Shown: piece by piece, positions 35,542 to 44,501 of the stretch | Position numbering within the stretch: the stretch's first letter is position 1 | How the letters are laid out: every line of letters starts with the position of its first letter | Origin: Myxococcales bacterium 68-20 | GTDB taxonomy: Bacteria; Myxococcota_A; Polyangia; Polyangiales; Polyangiaceae | DNA length: 64,000 nt | Assembly: GCA_001899635.1 (NCBI GenBank) | Contig: MKVQ01000006.1 | Coordinates: forward strand, 91,809 to 155,808 | Direction: 5' to 3' | Program-made: the position numbers and the translations under genes | The notes under the pieces: generated by a model | Database searches by the model: none | What the model was told of the DNA's origin: nothing | Seen by the model: the letters and a program-made list of their open reading frames with translations, nothing else

Positions 35542-36948
35542 TCAGAGCGGCACCGCGAGGAGCACGACCTCGCGACCGTTCACCTGTACCTGATAGCGCA
35601 CAGGGCGGCCGTGCTTGCTCGCCGCCTCCTGCTCCATCCCCTGGATGCGGCTCCGGAAAGCTGCATCGGTGATGTGGTCGACCTGCTCGCCGAGCGAGCG
35701 CTTGGCGGCAATGTACTCCTGATAGAGCCGCCCGTAATACTGCTCTGCCGGCTCGTGCGCGAGCGCGAGCGCAGGCGCAGCACCCGCAGCCTGACCGCCG
35801 CGATCGACGGAGTAAGCATCTCCCAAGCTCGCAGCCGTCGGCGCCTTCGAGATGCGGCCCTGCTCGTCGGTGTTGTCCTCCTCGACCCCCATGAGCTGGT
35901 TGAGGAGCTGATCGATACGGAACGCGAGGCCGCCGAGCTCGGCGTGATCGAGCTCGAAGCGCTTGTCGTTCTGGCCATTGAGGATCGCGAGGAGGCCCTC
36001 CTCGAGCGCGGCGATCGGGCGCGAGATGTAGCTGCCGAGGAACCACCCACCAGCCACGACGAGGATCAGACCAAGCGCCATCGCGCCGAGGATCGAGAGC
36101 GCGGCGCCGTTCGCGCCTTCGAGGAGCGACGTCGGAGCGACCGCGACGACCGCGGTCTTCTTCTCGCCGAAGCCGTCGAGCGGCGCCGCCGCGAAGAGGA
36201 CGTCGTCCTTGCCACCGCCGATGACGGTGCCGGTCGTGACGGCGCTCTTGACGTCGTTCGCGCCGTCCTTGACGGCCTTCTTCACATCGTCGGTCGTCTG
36301 CGTGTTGGCGAGGATGTCTCCCGTCTCGTTGACGAGAAGGACGCCACGTCCGCCGGACGCCTCGGTCACCCGCGCGAGCGCGTCGTTCAGCGCAACGCCG
36401 ATGACGAGCATCATGTTGCGGTTGTTCTCGTCGCGGACGGGAACGTACGAAGCGATGTACTGGTCGGCGCGCTTCGTGTCGGTCCACACGTCCGAGCCCG
36501 GGGCCGTCTTCGAGAGGGCCTCCTTGAACGCGGGATAGGTCGCCGAGACGTCGTCGCCGCGCCCGAGGTCGGAGCCGTTCCGTCCGAGGATCTTCCCGTT
36601 CCCGTCGACGACCGCGACGATCGACGGCTTCGTGCCCAGGGCGCCGGGCGCCGCGTTCGCGATCTGATCGGAGAGCTGCCTTGCAGCATCGCTGCGGGCG
36701 TCTGGAGTCGCCTTCGTGAGGGCCGCGCGCGTCGCTGGCTCGGCCGCCTTCGCGGAGAGCCACCGCTCGGCCCGAAGCCCGTCGAGCTGGAGCTTGGCGG
36801 CGATGCTGACGGCATCGCGCTGCGCGCTCCGCTTCAGCTGCTCCGTGCTGCTCGTCGCGAGCGACAGCTGCGTCTTCACGATCGCGAAGGCGAGAAGCCC
36901 CACGATGAGGACGATCACGGCGTTGACTGCGATGATCTTGTTTCGCAT
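35542..36948 (-). CDS. Cache/HAMP membrane sensor protein
   Basis: A 468-aa protein. The first span is at residues 5-24 (IIAVNAVIVLIVGLLAFAIV). It is followed by an extracytoplasmic sensor of about 250 residues with cache-like strands (SIVAVVDGNGKILGRNGSD, GVLLVNETGDILANT), a second span (ALSILGAMALGLILVVAGGW) and a HAMP-like segment (SRPIAALEEGLLAILNG). The C-terminal domain (YYGRLYQEYIAAKRSLGEQ through QVQVNGREVVLLAVPL) is about 80 residues and is not a kinase, cyclase or methyl-accepting module. I have the impression that this tail recurs in myxobacterial proteins but cannot verify it. It is a probable signal-sensing protein that acts through a partner. Confidence 0.8.
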   Translation of the reverse strand: MRNKIIAVNAVIVLIVGLLAFAIVKTQLSLATSSTEQLKRSAQRDAVSIAAKLQLDGLRAERWLSAKAAEPATRAALTKATPDARSDAARQLSDQIANAAPGALGTKPSIVAVVDGNGKILGRNGSDLGRGDDVSATYPAFKEALSKTAPGSDVWTDTKRADQYIASYVPVRDENNRNMMLVIGVALNDALARVTEASGGRGVLLVNETGDILANTQTTDDVKKAVKDGANDVKSAVTTGTVIGGGKDDVLFAAAPLDGFGEKKTAVVAVAPTSLLEGANGAALSILGAMALGLILVVAGGWFLGSYISRPIAALEEGLLAILNGQNDKRFELDHAELGGLAFRIDQLLNQLMGVEEDNTDEQGRISKAPTAASLGDAYSVDRGGQAAGAAPALALAHEPAEQYYGRLYQEYIAAKRSLGEQVDHITDAAFRSRIQGMEQEAASKHGRPVRYQVQVNGREVVLLAVPL

Positions 36949-37084
36949 TCCGCCTCAGAGCGTGTTGTTTCGAGGGGGCCCGTTGCCCTCTCGTCCTTCC
37001 CCAGCCGAAGGGCTCCCCCTCCCAGCTGAAGACTGCTCGTTCCTTCGCGAGACGCTATCATCCGCCCTGCGACTGCGGCAACCC

Positions 37085-38119
37085 ATGACTGACGCGCTTC
37101 TCCTTTCAGACCCGCGGTTTTTCCAGCATCGCTCGACCGCCTACCACCCGGAACGCCCCGAACGCCTCGACGCAGCGCATGCAGCGATCGAGCGGGCCCG
37201 AAGCGTGGCTGGCCTCGGGTTTGCTCCGGTCGAACCCCGCCCCGCAACCGAAGAAGAGCTCTGTCGCGTGCACGATCCGCGCTTCCTGGAGGCGATGTTC
37301 GAGCTCCGCGGCAAGGACGGGTACATCGATGCCGACACGTACGTGGGCCCCGAGAGCGTCGCCGTCGCCGAGCTCGCCGCCGGCGGAACCGTCGCGCTCA
37401 CGGACGCCATCCTCGACGGGCCGGTGAAGCGCGGCGTCGCTCTCGTGAGACCGCCTGGACACCACGCCCGCCCGAACCAGGCGATGGGCTTCTGCCTCTT
37501 CAACAACGCGGCCATCGCGGCGGCGCACGCGCGCGCGCGCGGACTCGACCGCGTCGCGATCGTCGACTGGGACGTGCATCACGGCAACGGCACCCAGGAG
37601 ATGTTCTACGCCGACCCCCACGTCCTCTACGTGTCGACCCACCAGTTCCCGTTCTATCCGGGGACCGGCGACGCCCCGGAGAGCGGCGAGCGCGATGGCA
37701 AGGGATACACCATCAACGTGCCGCTCACCGCCGGCGGCGGCGACGGCCTGTATCGCGGAACGTTCGAGCGGATCATCCTGCCGGCGCTCGAGGAGTACCG
37801 GCCGGAGCTCGTCATCATCAGCGCCGGCTTCGACGCGTCCGCCCGCGATCCGCTCGCGGAGATGGCCCTCTCCGCCGATGCATTCGGCTGGATGGCGCGC
37901 ATGCTCCGCAAGGTCGCGGACACGTCCGCGGAGGGCCGGATGCTCCTCGCGCTCGAAGGCGGGTACGACCTGGTCGCTCTGGAGGCCGGTCTGCTGGCCG
38001 CGACGCGAGGCATCCTCGAAGGGACGGCCGTCGAGATCGCGCGCGACGTCGATCACGAGGACATCGCCCGCGCGAGCAAGGTCGCGAAGCAGACCTGGCA
38101 CGGCGTCGACAGCGGCTGA
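37085..38119 (+). CDS. Histone deacetylase family protein (zinc amidohydrolase)
   Basis: A 344-aa cytoplasmic protein. ATG 37085 gives the standard family N-terminus (ALLLSDPRFFQHRSTAYHPERPERL). Conserved motifs are all present: PPGHHARPNQAMGFCLFNN (tandem active-site histidines), VDWDVHHGNGTQ (zinc-binding Asp and His), STHQFPFYPGTG, and ISAGFDASARDPLAEM (second zinc Asp). Bacterial members deacetylate acetylpolyamines, acetoin-related compounds or protein lysines; the substrate cannot be told here. It is divergent from the cache/HAMP gene. Confidence 0.93.
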   Translation: MTDALLLSDPRFFQHRSTAYHPERPERLDAAHAAIERARSVAGLGFAPVEPRPATEEELCRVHDPRFLEAMFELRGKDGYIDADTYVGPESVAVAELAAGGTVALTDAILDGPVKRGVALVRPPGHHARPNQAMGFCLFNNAAIAAAHARARGLDRVAIVDWDVHHGNGTQEMFYADPHVLYVSTHQFPFYPGTGDAPESGERDGKGYTINVPLTAGGGDGLYRGTFERIILPALEEYRPELVIISAGFDASARDPLAEMALSADAFGWMARMLRKVADTSAEGRMLLALEGGYDLVALEAGLLAATRGILEGTAVEIARDVDHEDIARASKVAKQTWHGVDSG

Positions 38120-38454
38120 CGCACACGAGGCTCCGGCCGACCAACCAGGCCAGGCCACGACTAGCTCAGGCGACCGAGGCCGCGGACGATCGCGCGGGCT
38201 CCGACGTTCTCCGCTGGAAGCAGCGCTTCACAGGCGCCCGCTCGAAAATGTGCTCCGGCGTCGATCCCGGCGAACCGACGAGGCACGCCACGCGTAGAGC
38301 GTTCACGCGAGGTGGGTGGCGGACGACATGCGACGACCATGCGCATTTCCGAGGCCCCTCGGTTTTCCGGTACGCATGCATCTACAAATATCGTTCGTTG
38401 AACCGCTCGAACTCGCGCGCGACTAAGCTACGCTCCAGGTTGGAGGGGACCAAC
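38120..38454. other. Intergenic region before the small 87-aa gene
   Basis: 335 bp without a gene. The part 38340-38440 is notably more AT-rich than its surroundings (ATGCATCTACAAATATCG and following) and probably holds the promoter for the small downstream gene. TTGAAC at 38398-38403 is a possible -35 but no good -10 follows. Confidence 0.4.
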
Positions 38455-38718
38455 GTGCGAACAAAAAAGACCAACAGGCTCGAGAGAAGCTCCGCGGTGC
38501 GAAAGTTCTCTGCGCTTCTCGAGACGGTGAAGGACGGCGAGCTCTCGCTCATCGTCGTTCCGGAGAATCAGCGCCTACGGCTCCGCGTGAGCCTCGTCCT
38601 TCAGCTGCTCCTGGCGCCGTGCTTCGCCGAGCCGCTCGGCGAGGTCTACGAGTTCACGATGAACGGCGACGAGGTCGTCAACGTGCTGCCCGCCGATTGC
38701 GACGACGGCGATTCGTGA
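38455..38718 (+). CDS. Small hypothetical protein (87 aa)
   Basis: It starts at GTG 38455 with GGAGGGG 7-13 bases upstream, which decides the start. The sequence is coherent: RSSAVRKFSALLETVKDGEL, then LSLIVVPENQRLRLRVSLVL and FAEPLGEVYEFTMNGDEVVN, ending in an acidic tail (DCDDGDS). There is no signal peptide or recognised domain. A very strong intrinsic terminator lies 27 bp past the stop. It is the last gene before the tRNA-His fragment at 38778. Confidence 0.7.
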   Translation: MRTKKTNRLERSSAVRKFSALLETVKDGELSLIVVPENQRLRLRVSLVLQLLLAPCFAEPLGEVYEFTMNGDEVVNVLPADCDDGDS

Positions 38719-38744
38719 CGACCTCGGACTCGTGAGGCGAAGTC

Positions 38745-38775
38745 CTGCTCGGGTCGGACGAGACCCGAGCAGTTT
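38745..38775 (+). terminator. Strong intrinsic terminator
   Basis: A perfect 11-bp stem (CTGCTCGGGTC at 38745-38755, GACCCGAGCAG at 38762-38772), a 6-nt loop and a following TTT. It terminates the small gene at 38455-38718. Confidence 0.8.
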
Positions 38776-38777
38776 CA

Positions 38778-38798
38778 GGTGGGGTGACCGACGGGGTT
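38778..38798. repeat. 21-bp copy of the tRNA-His 3' end (putative att site)
   Basis: These 21 bases are identical to 48685-48705, which cover the CCA end, the 3' acceptor strand and part of the T arm of tRNA-His. Orientation is the same, and identity stops abruptly on both sides. It contains TGGGGTGACCGACGGGG. This is what an island integrated at the tRNA 3' end would leave at its far end. Confidence 0.7.
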
Positions 38799-38808
38799 GC
38801 GCGTGGCG

Positions 38809-40620
38809 TCAGTTGACCGGCCCCGGCTTTGCGGCGTTGATCGGTCGGCTTCCCATCCCGCCGACGTACCCGTAGCTCGCAGCGTCGCCCATGCCCCACA
38901 CGGTGACGGAGAACGGGCCGTCACTGCGAGCCTCGTGCCTGCCGTAGCCGCAGGAGCCTTTCGCGAAGGTCTGCGGCTTCGCTCCAGTCGTGAGCCGAAG
39001 CCACGTGTATTCGTATTCGCCGCCCGTTCCGAGAGGCTGAAAGCCGGTCACTTCGCCGGCGCACTCGAGCTCGACGGGGCGAAACCCCGTACTCGTCTTC
39101 CGGCGCACCAGAGTCAGGTTGGTCTCCGGAAACGAGTGGTCGGCGAAGAAGACGTAGCGATCGAGGAACTGGTCCGACGGAGCAACGGAGACGAACTCGG
39201 GATCGCCCATCAACGTGGCACCGCTCAAGGCGAGGCTACCGGTCATGTAGACCGAAGCATGGAACGGGTGAGCGGCGTCCTGGCTCCGTACGATCAGGAG
39301 GTCCTCGGTCTGGAACGTCACGACCTGCCCGCTCATGAGGATCTCGGGAGCTCCGAAGGGCCGTGCGGGCTCGTACTCGAGCACGGTGCCGTCGACCGCC
39401 CCGACGAGGGTCCAAGGCACGAGCTCACGTGCGTCAGCCGACGTACTGTTCATCCTCGGTCGATACGGCACCAGCGCATACTCGTGGCCCCACTGGGAGA
39501 ACGGCGTGATCTGCTGCTGGGTCAGATCGGCGTACGGCGTATTTGCCGGGATGAAGGTGGCACGCGATCCGCCGAACACGCCGACGGGCTTGTTGGTCGA
39601 GATCGGACTGCCCGACAGATTGGCTACCTGGTTGACCTGGAGCACCTGACCGCGAGCGAGGCTCCAGCGCTGCGGATGACCTTTGGCTGCGCCGGCAACG
39701 TCGACGGCTCCGATCACGTCGACGCTCGGACGCATCTCCACTTCGGTACCGTCCTCGTTCGCGACGATCTGCAGAGTCCGAGCTGCCGGCTTCAGTGCGG
39801 AGGCGTTGCCGATATGCGCCGGACTCACGGCGATGTAGCTCGTGTCCCACGACGAGGTCGGCATGAGCAGCGTGGCCGTCGGATAGAGGCCCGACGCGCC
39901 TCCGTACGGGAAGATCGAATACGCGCTCACGGGTGCATCGGTCTGCAGGTGGAATGCGCGCGTGATCGACGTTCCGTGGCGAATGGGATCCTCGAGGAGC
40001 GCCGGCATGATGCCCGGGGGACACGCGATCGAGTCTTTGTCGATGCGAGGAACGGCGTGCGAGAGAAAGACGATGCCGACCATCCCCGACGGAAGCGGAC
40101 CGACGACGGGTGTGTACACGGACTTTCCGCCCTGACTCTCGGCCGTGTAGATCGAACGCGAGACGTCGAGCGGCTCGTCCCCGAGCCCGGCCGTGATTGT
40201 GACCGGGCGGTCCCACGTGTTCGCCACGATCGCGGCGAAACATGCCCCTCGCCCGATCTCCGGATCGTCGGGCGGAAGGGTCCAGAACGTACAGCCGACG
40301 GAGCCTTTCGACAGCTCGGCGCTCCGGCAGGCATCGACGCACGCCCCCTCACCACACCCCTGGTCGGGCCCGCACTCGGCGACGACGGTCTCGCTGCCGG
40401 CGCAGCCGCGGAGGACCTTCTTCAAGTCGCGTGAACAGCTGAGGCCCTGACATGGTGGAACCTCGGGCGCGGCCGCGTCCGGTTCCTCGAAAGCGGGCGG
40501 CGGCGGCGCTTCCCTCGCAAACTCCTCCCTCGAGGTGGAACAAGCGGCGACCGTGACGACGGAGCAGACGAGGAGGACGAGTCCGACGGTCGCCGGGGCG
40601 TACAAGGTTCGAAGATCCAT
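38809..40620 (-). CDS. IgGFc-binding-domain lipoprotein
   Basis: A 603-aa lipoprotein (signal MDLRTLYAPATVGLVLLVCS, lipobox VAAC at about residue 27). Residues about 50-110 form a cysteine-rich stretch (CQGLSCSRDLKKVLRGCAGS). The rest matches the IgGFc-binding N-terminal beta-sandwich family seen in bacterial surface proteins: GACFAAIVANTWDRPVTITA, YPTATLLMPTSSWDTSYIAV, GTEVEMRPSVDV, NKPVGVFGGSRATFIPANT. The name refers to a mucin-type vertebrate homologue; Ig binding is not implied. It is probably surface exposed. It is the last gene of the ECF-sigma/lipoprotein run, 12 bp after the RCC1 gene. Confidence 0.88.
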   Translation of the reverse strand: MDLRTLYAPATVGLVLLVCSVVTVAACSTSREEFAREAPPPPAFEEPDAAAPEVPPCQGLSCSRDLKKVLRGCAGSETVVAECGPDQGCGEGACVDACRSAELSKGSVGCTFWTLPPDDPEIGRGACFAAIVANTWDRPVTITAGLGDEPLDVSRSIYTAESQGGKSVYTPVVGPLPSGMVGIVFLSHAVPRIDKDSIACPPGIMPALLEDPIRHGTSITRAFHLQTDAPVSAYSIFPYGGASGLYPTATLLMPTSSWDTSYIAVSPAHIGNASALKPAARTLQIVANEDGTEVEMRPSVDVIGAVDVAGAAKGHPQRWSLARGQVLQVNQVANLSGSPISTNKPVGVFGGSRATFIPANTPYADLTQQQITPFSQWGHEYALVPYRPRMNSTSADARELVPWTLVGAVDGTVLEYEPARPFGAPEILMSGQVVTFQTEDLLIVRSQDAAHPFHASVYMTGSLALSGATLMGDPEFVSVAPSDQFLDRYVFFADHSFPETNLTLVRRKTSTGFRPVELECAGEVTGFQPLGTGGEYEYTWLRLTTGAKPQTFAKGSCGYGRHEARSDGPFSVTVWGMGDAASYGYVGGMGSRPINAAKPGPVN

Positions 40621-40632
40621 CGGCGTCGACCT

Positions 40633-42027
40633 CTAGAACGTGACGGGCGCAGGAACGGGGTGAGGGCCGGCATCGTGGCCACCTCGGCCGAGCTGACCCT
40701 GGTTGTTGCCGCCCCAACATTGAACTGCGCCGCTCCGGAGCAGCGCGCACGTCGCGGACGCGCTGACGGCGACCTGAACGGCGTATCCGTCGAACGCGGA
40801 TGCCGGCGCGAAGCTCGCGTTCACCGTCCCAATCTTGCCGGTGCCGAGCTGCCCCTTCTGGTCGTCGCCGCAGCAGCGGATCGTTCCGTCGGTGAGCCGT
40901 GCACACGTCGTCATGCTTCCGACAGCGATCTGCTGCGGGTACGGCGGGCTCCTCATGCCGGCCGGTGCCGGTCGAATCTCCCGATCCGTGAGCCCCGTGC
41001 AGAGCGCGGTGAATGGTGGCTCGCCGAGCGTCCAGAATCCGCCCCAGCACCAGACCGCACCGTTCGCGATCGCACACGCATGCTTCTCGCCGGCGGCGAA
41101 GCTCGTGACGTGGCGCAAGCTCGGGATGAGCGCAGGGGTGGGATCCTTCGCGAGCGAAGACTCGCGGCCGGAGACCGACGCATTTCCCTTCGCAAGGCCC
41201 CACGAGAAGAGGTCGCCGTCAGCCGTGAGACCGAAGCTCGTGTAGGGCGTCGCCCCCGCGCGGACGATCGCTCCGCCGAGCAGATCGGCGGGACCTGGTC
41301 CCCCGTGGAGCTCGCCGGCGTCGGGCCGAGCGAGCTGCTGCTGCTCGTTGGCACCCCAGCAGATCGCTTCACCGGCCGAGGAGATCGCGCATGCGGTGCG
41401 TGCTCCGACGTCGACGCGTGCGAACACGCCCGTCGTCGTGACGGGCGTCGGGGTTGCGTGCCGCGCCGAGTCGACGAGCTGGGGAGCCCCGGCGAGACCG
41501 AGCTGACCGTTCGCGTTGCTTCCCCAGCATCGGACGATACCAGCGCCGTCGACCGCGCACGTGGTCCGTCGAGCAGCGCTGATCTGCACGATCCCAGTGA
41601 GACCGGCCACGGGCTGCGGCGAGCCCGGATCCGCGGGAGCGCCGGCGTCGCCCCCCGTCTCCGCCTCGTCGCTCGGATCACCCCGGCCAAGCGCCCCCGC
41701 GGTGTCGTCGCCCCAGCAGCGCACCGTACCGTCGCTCATTCGCGCGCAGAAGTGGGCTTCGCCGGCCGCGAGCTCGACCGCGCACGGGGACACCTCGCAC
41801 GCGACTGGCTCATCGGAAGCATCGATGTCCGGAGCAGGGCCGTCGGTGCTCGCATCGATCTCCGGAGTGGGGCCGCTCTCCGGAAGATTCGCGGGCACGT
41901 CGGCGTCGCCGTCCGGCGGCGCGGCGAAGAACGTCGAACGCTCACCGCTCTCGCAGGCGGAGACGACCAGCATCGAGCCGGCCGCCGCGACGGCCCCCGC
42001 CCGGAGAAGAAGTCGAAAGGGCACCAT
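40633..42027 (-). CDS. RCC1-repeat propeller lipoprotein
   Basis: A 464-aa lipoprotein (hydrophobic signal LLLRAGAVAAAGSMLVVSAC, lipobox VSAC). After an acidic Asp/Pro-rich linker it carries seven RCC1-type repeats recognised by the CWG core: VRCWGDDTAGALGRGD, VRCWGSNANGQLG, AICWGANEQQQL, LFSWGLAKGN, VWCWGGFWTLG, IRCCGDDQKGQLG and VQCWGGNNQGQLGRGG. Seven units make one complete beta-propeller. The third-position bias matches the host genes. There is no enzymatic motif, so it is probably a surface-exposed binding protein. It is 30 bp after the preceding propeller gene, in the same transcript. Confidence 0.9.
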   Translation of the reverse strand: MVPFRLLLRAGAVAAAGSMLVVSACESGERSTFFAAPPDGDADVPANLPESGPTPEIDASTDGPAPDIDASDEPVACEVSPCAVELAAGEAHFCARMSDGTVRCWGDDTAGALGRGDPSDEAETGGDAGAPADPGSPQPVAGLTGIVQISAARRTTCAVDGAGIVRCWGSNANGQLGLAGAPQLVDSARHATPTPVTTTGVFARVDVGARTACAISSAGEAICWGANEQQQLARPDAGELHGGPGPADLLGGAIVRAGATPYTSFGLTADGDLFSWGLAKGNASVSGRESSLAKDPTPALIPSLRHVTSFAAGEKHACAIANGAVWCWGGFWTLGEPPFTALCTGLTDREIRPAPAGMRSPPYPQQIAVGSMTTCARLTDGTIRCCGDDQKGQLGTGKIGTVNASFAPASAFDGYAVQVAVSASATCALLRSGAVQCWGGNNQGQLGRGGHDAGPHPVPAPVTF

Positions 42028-42057
42028 GGTATCGTTGTCCTCTTCTTCCCTTGTCCT

Positions 42058-43290
42058 CTACGGATTCGACGAGGCGGGCCTGTGGAGAGCGACGTCTTCG
42101 CCGACGAACCAGAGCTCACCTGCAGCGCCGCCCCAGGTTGCGTAGAACGGGCGCGTGAATGGGAAAGACGTCACCGTGATGCGAGCCTGCGTCCATCCGC
42201 TGCCGTCCCAGTGGCGAATGCGGCCGTAGTCACCGGCCGACCACGCGTCGCTCCGTGATGTTCCCCGGACCGCCCACGTCGCGACCGCCAGCGTGGCCTC
42301 GACGGTCCAGCCGAAGACGCCACCGTCGGAGCGTGTGCCGCGCCAGATCGTCGTCGCCGACGACGTGCTCGTGCCGAAGACCCAGACGTCGTCCGGCGAG
42401 GCGGAGCCACCGGTGGTGAACAGCCTGAGCCGGCCGCCGTTGGCGTCGAGCGGCAGCGCGACCTCGCTCCAAGACGTGCCGCCGCTGCTGGACGTGCGCC
42501 GGAACACGACGCCCTGCTCTCGACCGGAGCTGCCCCGGTCGCCGCCAATCCAGACATCGCTCCCGCTCGAGCCCCACACCTCGATGAAGCCGATCGGCTG
42601 GAGCGAGAGGGAGTCGACCGACCACGTCGGTGCACCGTCGCCGCCGTCGCCGCCGAAGTGCAGGACGCGGCCGACTCTCGGCCTGGACGGCGGCTGCGGG
42701 CGACCGACCGCCCAGACGTCGGTGGGGCCGGTTCCCCAGATCGAGTTGATCGGGATCGTCGCGTCTCCCGGCGTCGCCACCGCAGCCCACATGATCGCGC
42801 TCGATGTCGCGCCCGTGCCATGGAAGAGGCCGTCGTCACCGCCCGCCCAGAGATCGGTCGGACCACTTCCCCAGATGGCGAGGAGGCGACCTGGCACGGT
42901 GTGCACGATCGACCACGATGCGCCGTCCCACCGAAGGATGTTGCCCTGCGCGCTCACCGCCCACGCGACGCCGAGACCGTCGCTCCAGACGTCGCGCAAC
43001 GTCTGCGGCGATGGGAGGGTCGTGTGACAGTACCCGTCGATCGAACATGTCGGACTGGCCGCGTCGACGTCGACGTCGGCGTCGGCGTCCGTGCTCGCGT
43101 CGAGGCCGACCGTCCTCGTCGCGTCGGGCTCGCCCATGGTCGAGTCCGCGTCGGCGTCGCTCGACGCATCGCCTTCCAGAGAGCCGAGCGGAACGTCATC
43201 GTCCCCACACGCGCCCGCGCCGAGCGCGACGAGGCACCCGAACGCGGCGAGTACCCCGACGCTCCTCACTCGAAGTGTTCCTGTCTTCAC
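42058..43290 (-). CDS. Seven-repeat propeller lipoprotein (second of tandem pair)
   Basis: A 410-aa protein. GTG 43290 overlaps the upstream stop (GTGA). The signal LRVRSVGVLAAFGCLVALG ends in lipobox GAGAC, followed by an Asp/Ala/Ser linker rich in DADAD. Seven imperfect repeats of about 45-55 residues carry the core WG-G-D-W-GG, for example IWGSGPTDLWAGGDDG, IWGTGPTDVWAVGRPQ, VWGSSGSDVWIGGDRG and TWGGAAGELWFVGEDV. This fits a seven-bladed propeller. The repeats are more diverged than those of the paralogue encoded just upstream. It is probably an outer-membrane surface protein. No ligand or catalytic residues were recognised. Confidence 0.85.
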   Translation of the reverse strand: MKTGTLRVRSVGVLAAFGCLVALGAGACGDDDVPLGSLEGDASSDADADSTMGEPDATRTVGLDASTDADADVDVDAASPTCSIDGYCHTTLPSPQTLRDVWSDGLGVAWAVSAQGNILRWDGASWSIVHTVPGRLLAIWGSGPTDLWAGGDDGLFHGTGATSSAIMWAAVATPGDATIPINSIWGTGPTDVWAVGRPQPPSRPRVGRVLHFGGDGGDGAPTWSVDSLSLQPIGFIEVWGSSGSDVWIGGDRGSSGREQGVVFRRTSSSGGTSWSEVALPLDANGGRLRLFTTGGSASPDDVWVFGTSTSSATTIWRGTRSDGGVFGWTVEATLAVATWAVRGTSRSDAWSAGDYGRIRHWDGSGWTQARITVTSFPFTRPFYATWGGAAGELWFVGEDVALHRPASSNP

Positions 43291-44501
43291 TTGCTGGCTC
43301 CCGCGCGCGACTTCGTTCCCGTGAAATGGAGCGCGACGTTCCCGCCGACGGCCCAGACGTCGTTCGGACCGCTTCCCCAGATCCCGGTGAGGTTCACCTC
43401 CTGTCCAGATCCGAGTCCCGTGCTCGAAACGGTCCACGCAACGCCGTCGAAGTGGAGGATCGTGCCCTCGGCACCGACGGCCCAGACGTCGTTCGGTCCC
43501 GTGCCCCACACCGCGTGGAGGTCGGCCGTAACCGGCGAGTCGACAATCGCGAAGCGTCGCGCACCTTCCGAGTAGCGACGGATCCTGCCGCCAACGCCGA
43601 CGGCCCACACATCCCGAGCGGAGCTGCCCCAGATCGCCTCGAGCCGCGCGACGCTCTGGCCGTCGACGAGGTCGAACGAAGGTGCGCCGCCGTCCTCACC
43701 CATGCTCCGCACGTGGACGACCGTGCCCGCCGTGCCCGCGGGTACTGCGAGGGAGTTGTCTCCCACGATCCAGACGTCATCACTGCTCGAGCCCCACATG
43801 CCGAGGATGGTGAGGTTCGAGAGCTCGCTCGAGATCGGCTGCCATCCGACACCACCGTCCGCGATCGCCTTTCGCCAGTGATTGAAGGTGCCGACGTATT
43901 CACCGTCCTCGGGTGTGTAGACCCTCGCCGGTGCCCCCCCGACGCGGACGTCGGAGGCCGACGTGCCCCAGACGGTGTAGAGCCGTGCTCCGGTCGGCCA
44001 AGGAGCGACCTCGGGAACGAGGGAGAAGCCCCCTGACGACGCGCCGGTGCTGTGGAAGATCTCCCAGGCAGTCGCCACGGCCCAGACGTCGTTCGGCCCG
44101 CTTCCCCAGACGCCGAGAAGCGTGCTGGTCGTACCGGTCGTCACCGGGCTCCACGCGTCCCCCGCCCAGTGGACGGCGGTGCCGCCAGAGCCGACCGCCC
44201 AGACATCATGGGCGCCCGAGCCCCAGACCGCGGTGAGCGTGTAAACCGGATCGACGCCCGTCGCGACCGGACACCAGTCGACCTCGGCGCAGGGGTGTGC
44301 GACCGCGCCATCGTCATCGCTCGGCGCATCGCTGGCGGCGTCGGCGCCGGAGCCCGCCTCAGGCGGCGTCCCTGAATCCGGATCCGATGGCACCGCTGCT
44401 GCGCCGTCGGCTGCGCAGCTCGCGTGGATCGGGATCATCGCGACGAGCCCGAGAAGAACGCCGATGCGGAGGAGCGATGAGAGTGAGAGCACGCGATCCA
44501 T
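43287..44501 (-). CDS. Seven-repeat propeller lipoprotein (first of tandem pair)
   Basis: A 404-aa protein. ATG 44501 shares one base with the upstream stop (TGATG). Signal SLLRIGVLLGLVAMIPIHAS with lipobox HASC. An Asp/Ala/Ser-rich acidic linker precedes seven repeats with a sharp core, VWGSGPNDVWAVG or close variants (VWGSGAHDVWAVG, VWGTSASDVRVGG, MWGSSSDDVWIVG, IWGSSARDVWAVG, VWGTGPNDVWAVG, IWGSGPNDVWAVG). Each is followed by a strand such as GTILHFDG. The regular spacing gives a seven-bladed propeller. It is adjacent to and coupled with a paralogue, indicating tandem duplication. Confidence 0.87.
   Translation of the reverse strand: MDRVLSLSSLLRIGVLLGLVAMIPIHASCAADGAAAVPSDPDSGTPPEAGSGADAASDAPSDDDGAVAHPCAEVDWCPVATGVDPVYTLTAVWGSGAHDVWAVGSGGTAVHWAGDAWSPVTTGTTSTLLGVWGSGPNDVWAVATAWEIFHSTGASSGGFSLVPEVAPWPTGARLYTVWGTSASDVRVGGAPARVYTPEDGEYVGTFNHWRKAIADGGVGWQPISSELSNLTILGMWGSSSDDVWIVGDNSLAVPAGTAGTVVHVRSMGEDGGAPSFDLVDGQSVARLEAIWGSSARDVWAVGVGGRIRRYSEGARRFAIVDSPVTADLHAVWGTGPNDVWAVGAEGTILHFDGVAWTVSSTGLGSGQEVNLTGIWGSGPNDVWAVGGNVALHFTGTKSRAGASK

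Noticed and set aside
38809..40620. IgG-binding virulence function for the IgGFc-domain protein
   Set aside because: The domain name comes from a vertebrate mucin-like protein; bacterial members are widespread and antibody binding is not supported by sequence.
43350..44300. Regularly spaced similar DNA segments considered as CRISPR-like or tandem repeats
   Set aside because: Spacing and phase follow codons of the seven propeller repeats; the segments between are coding and not unique spacers.
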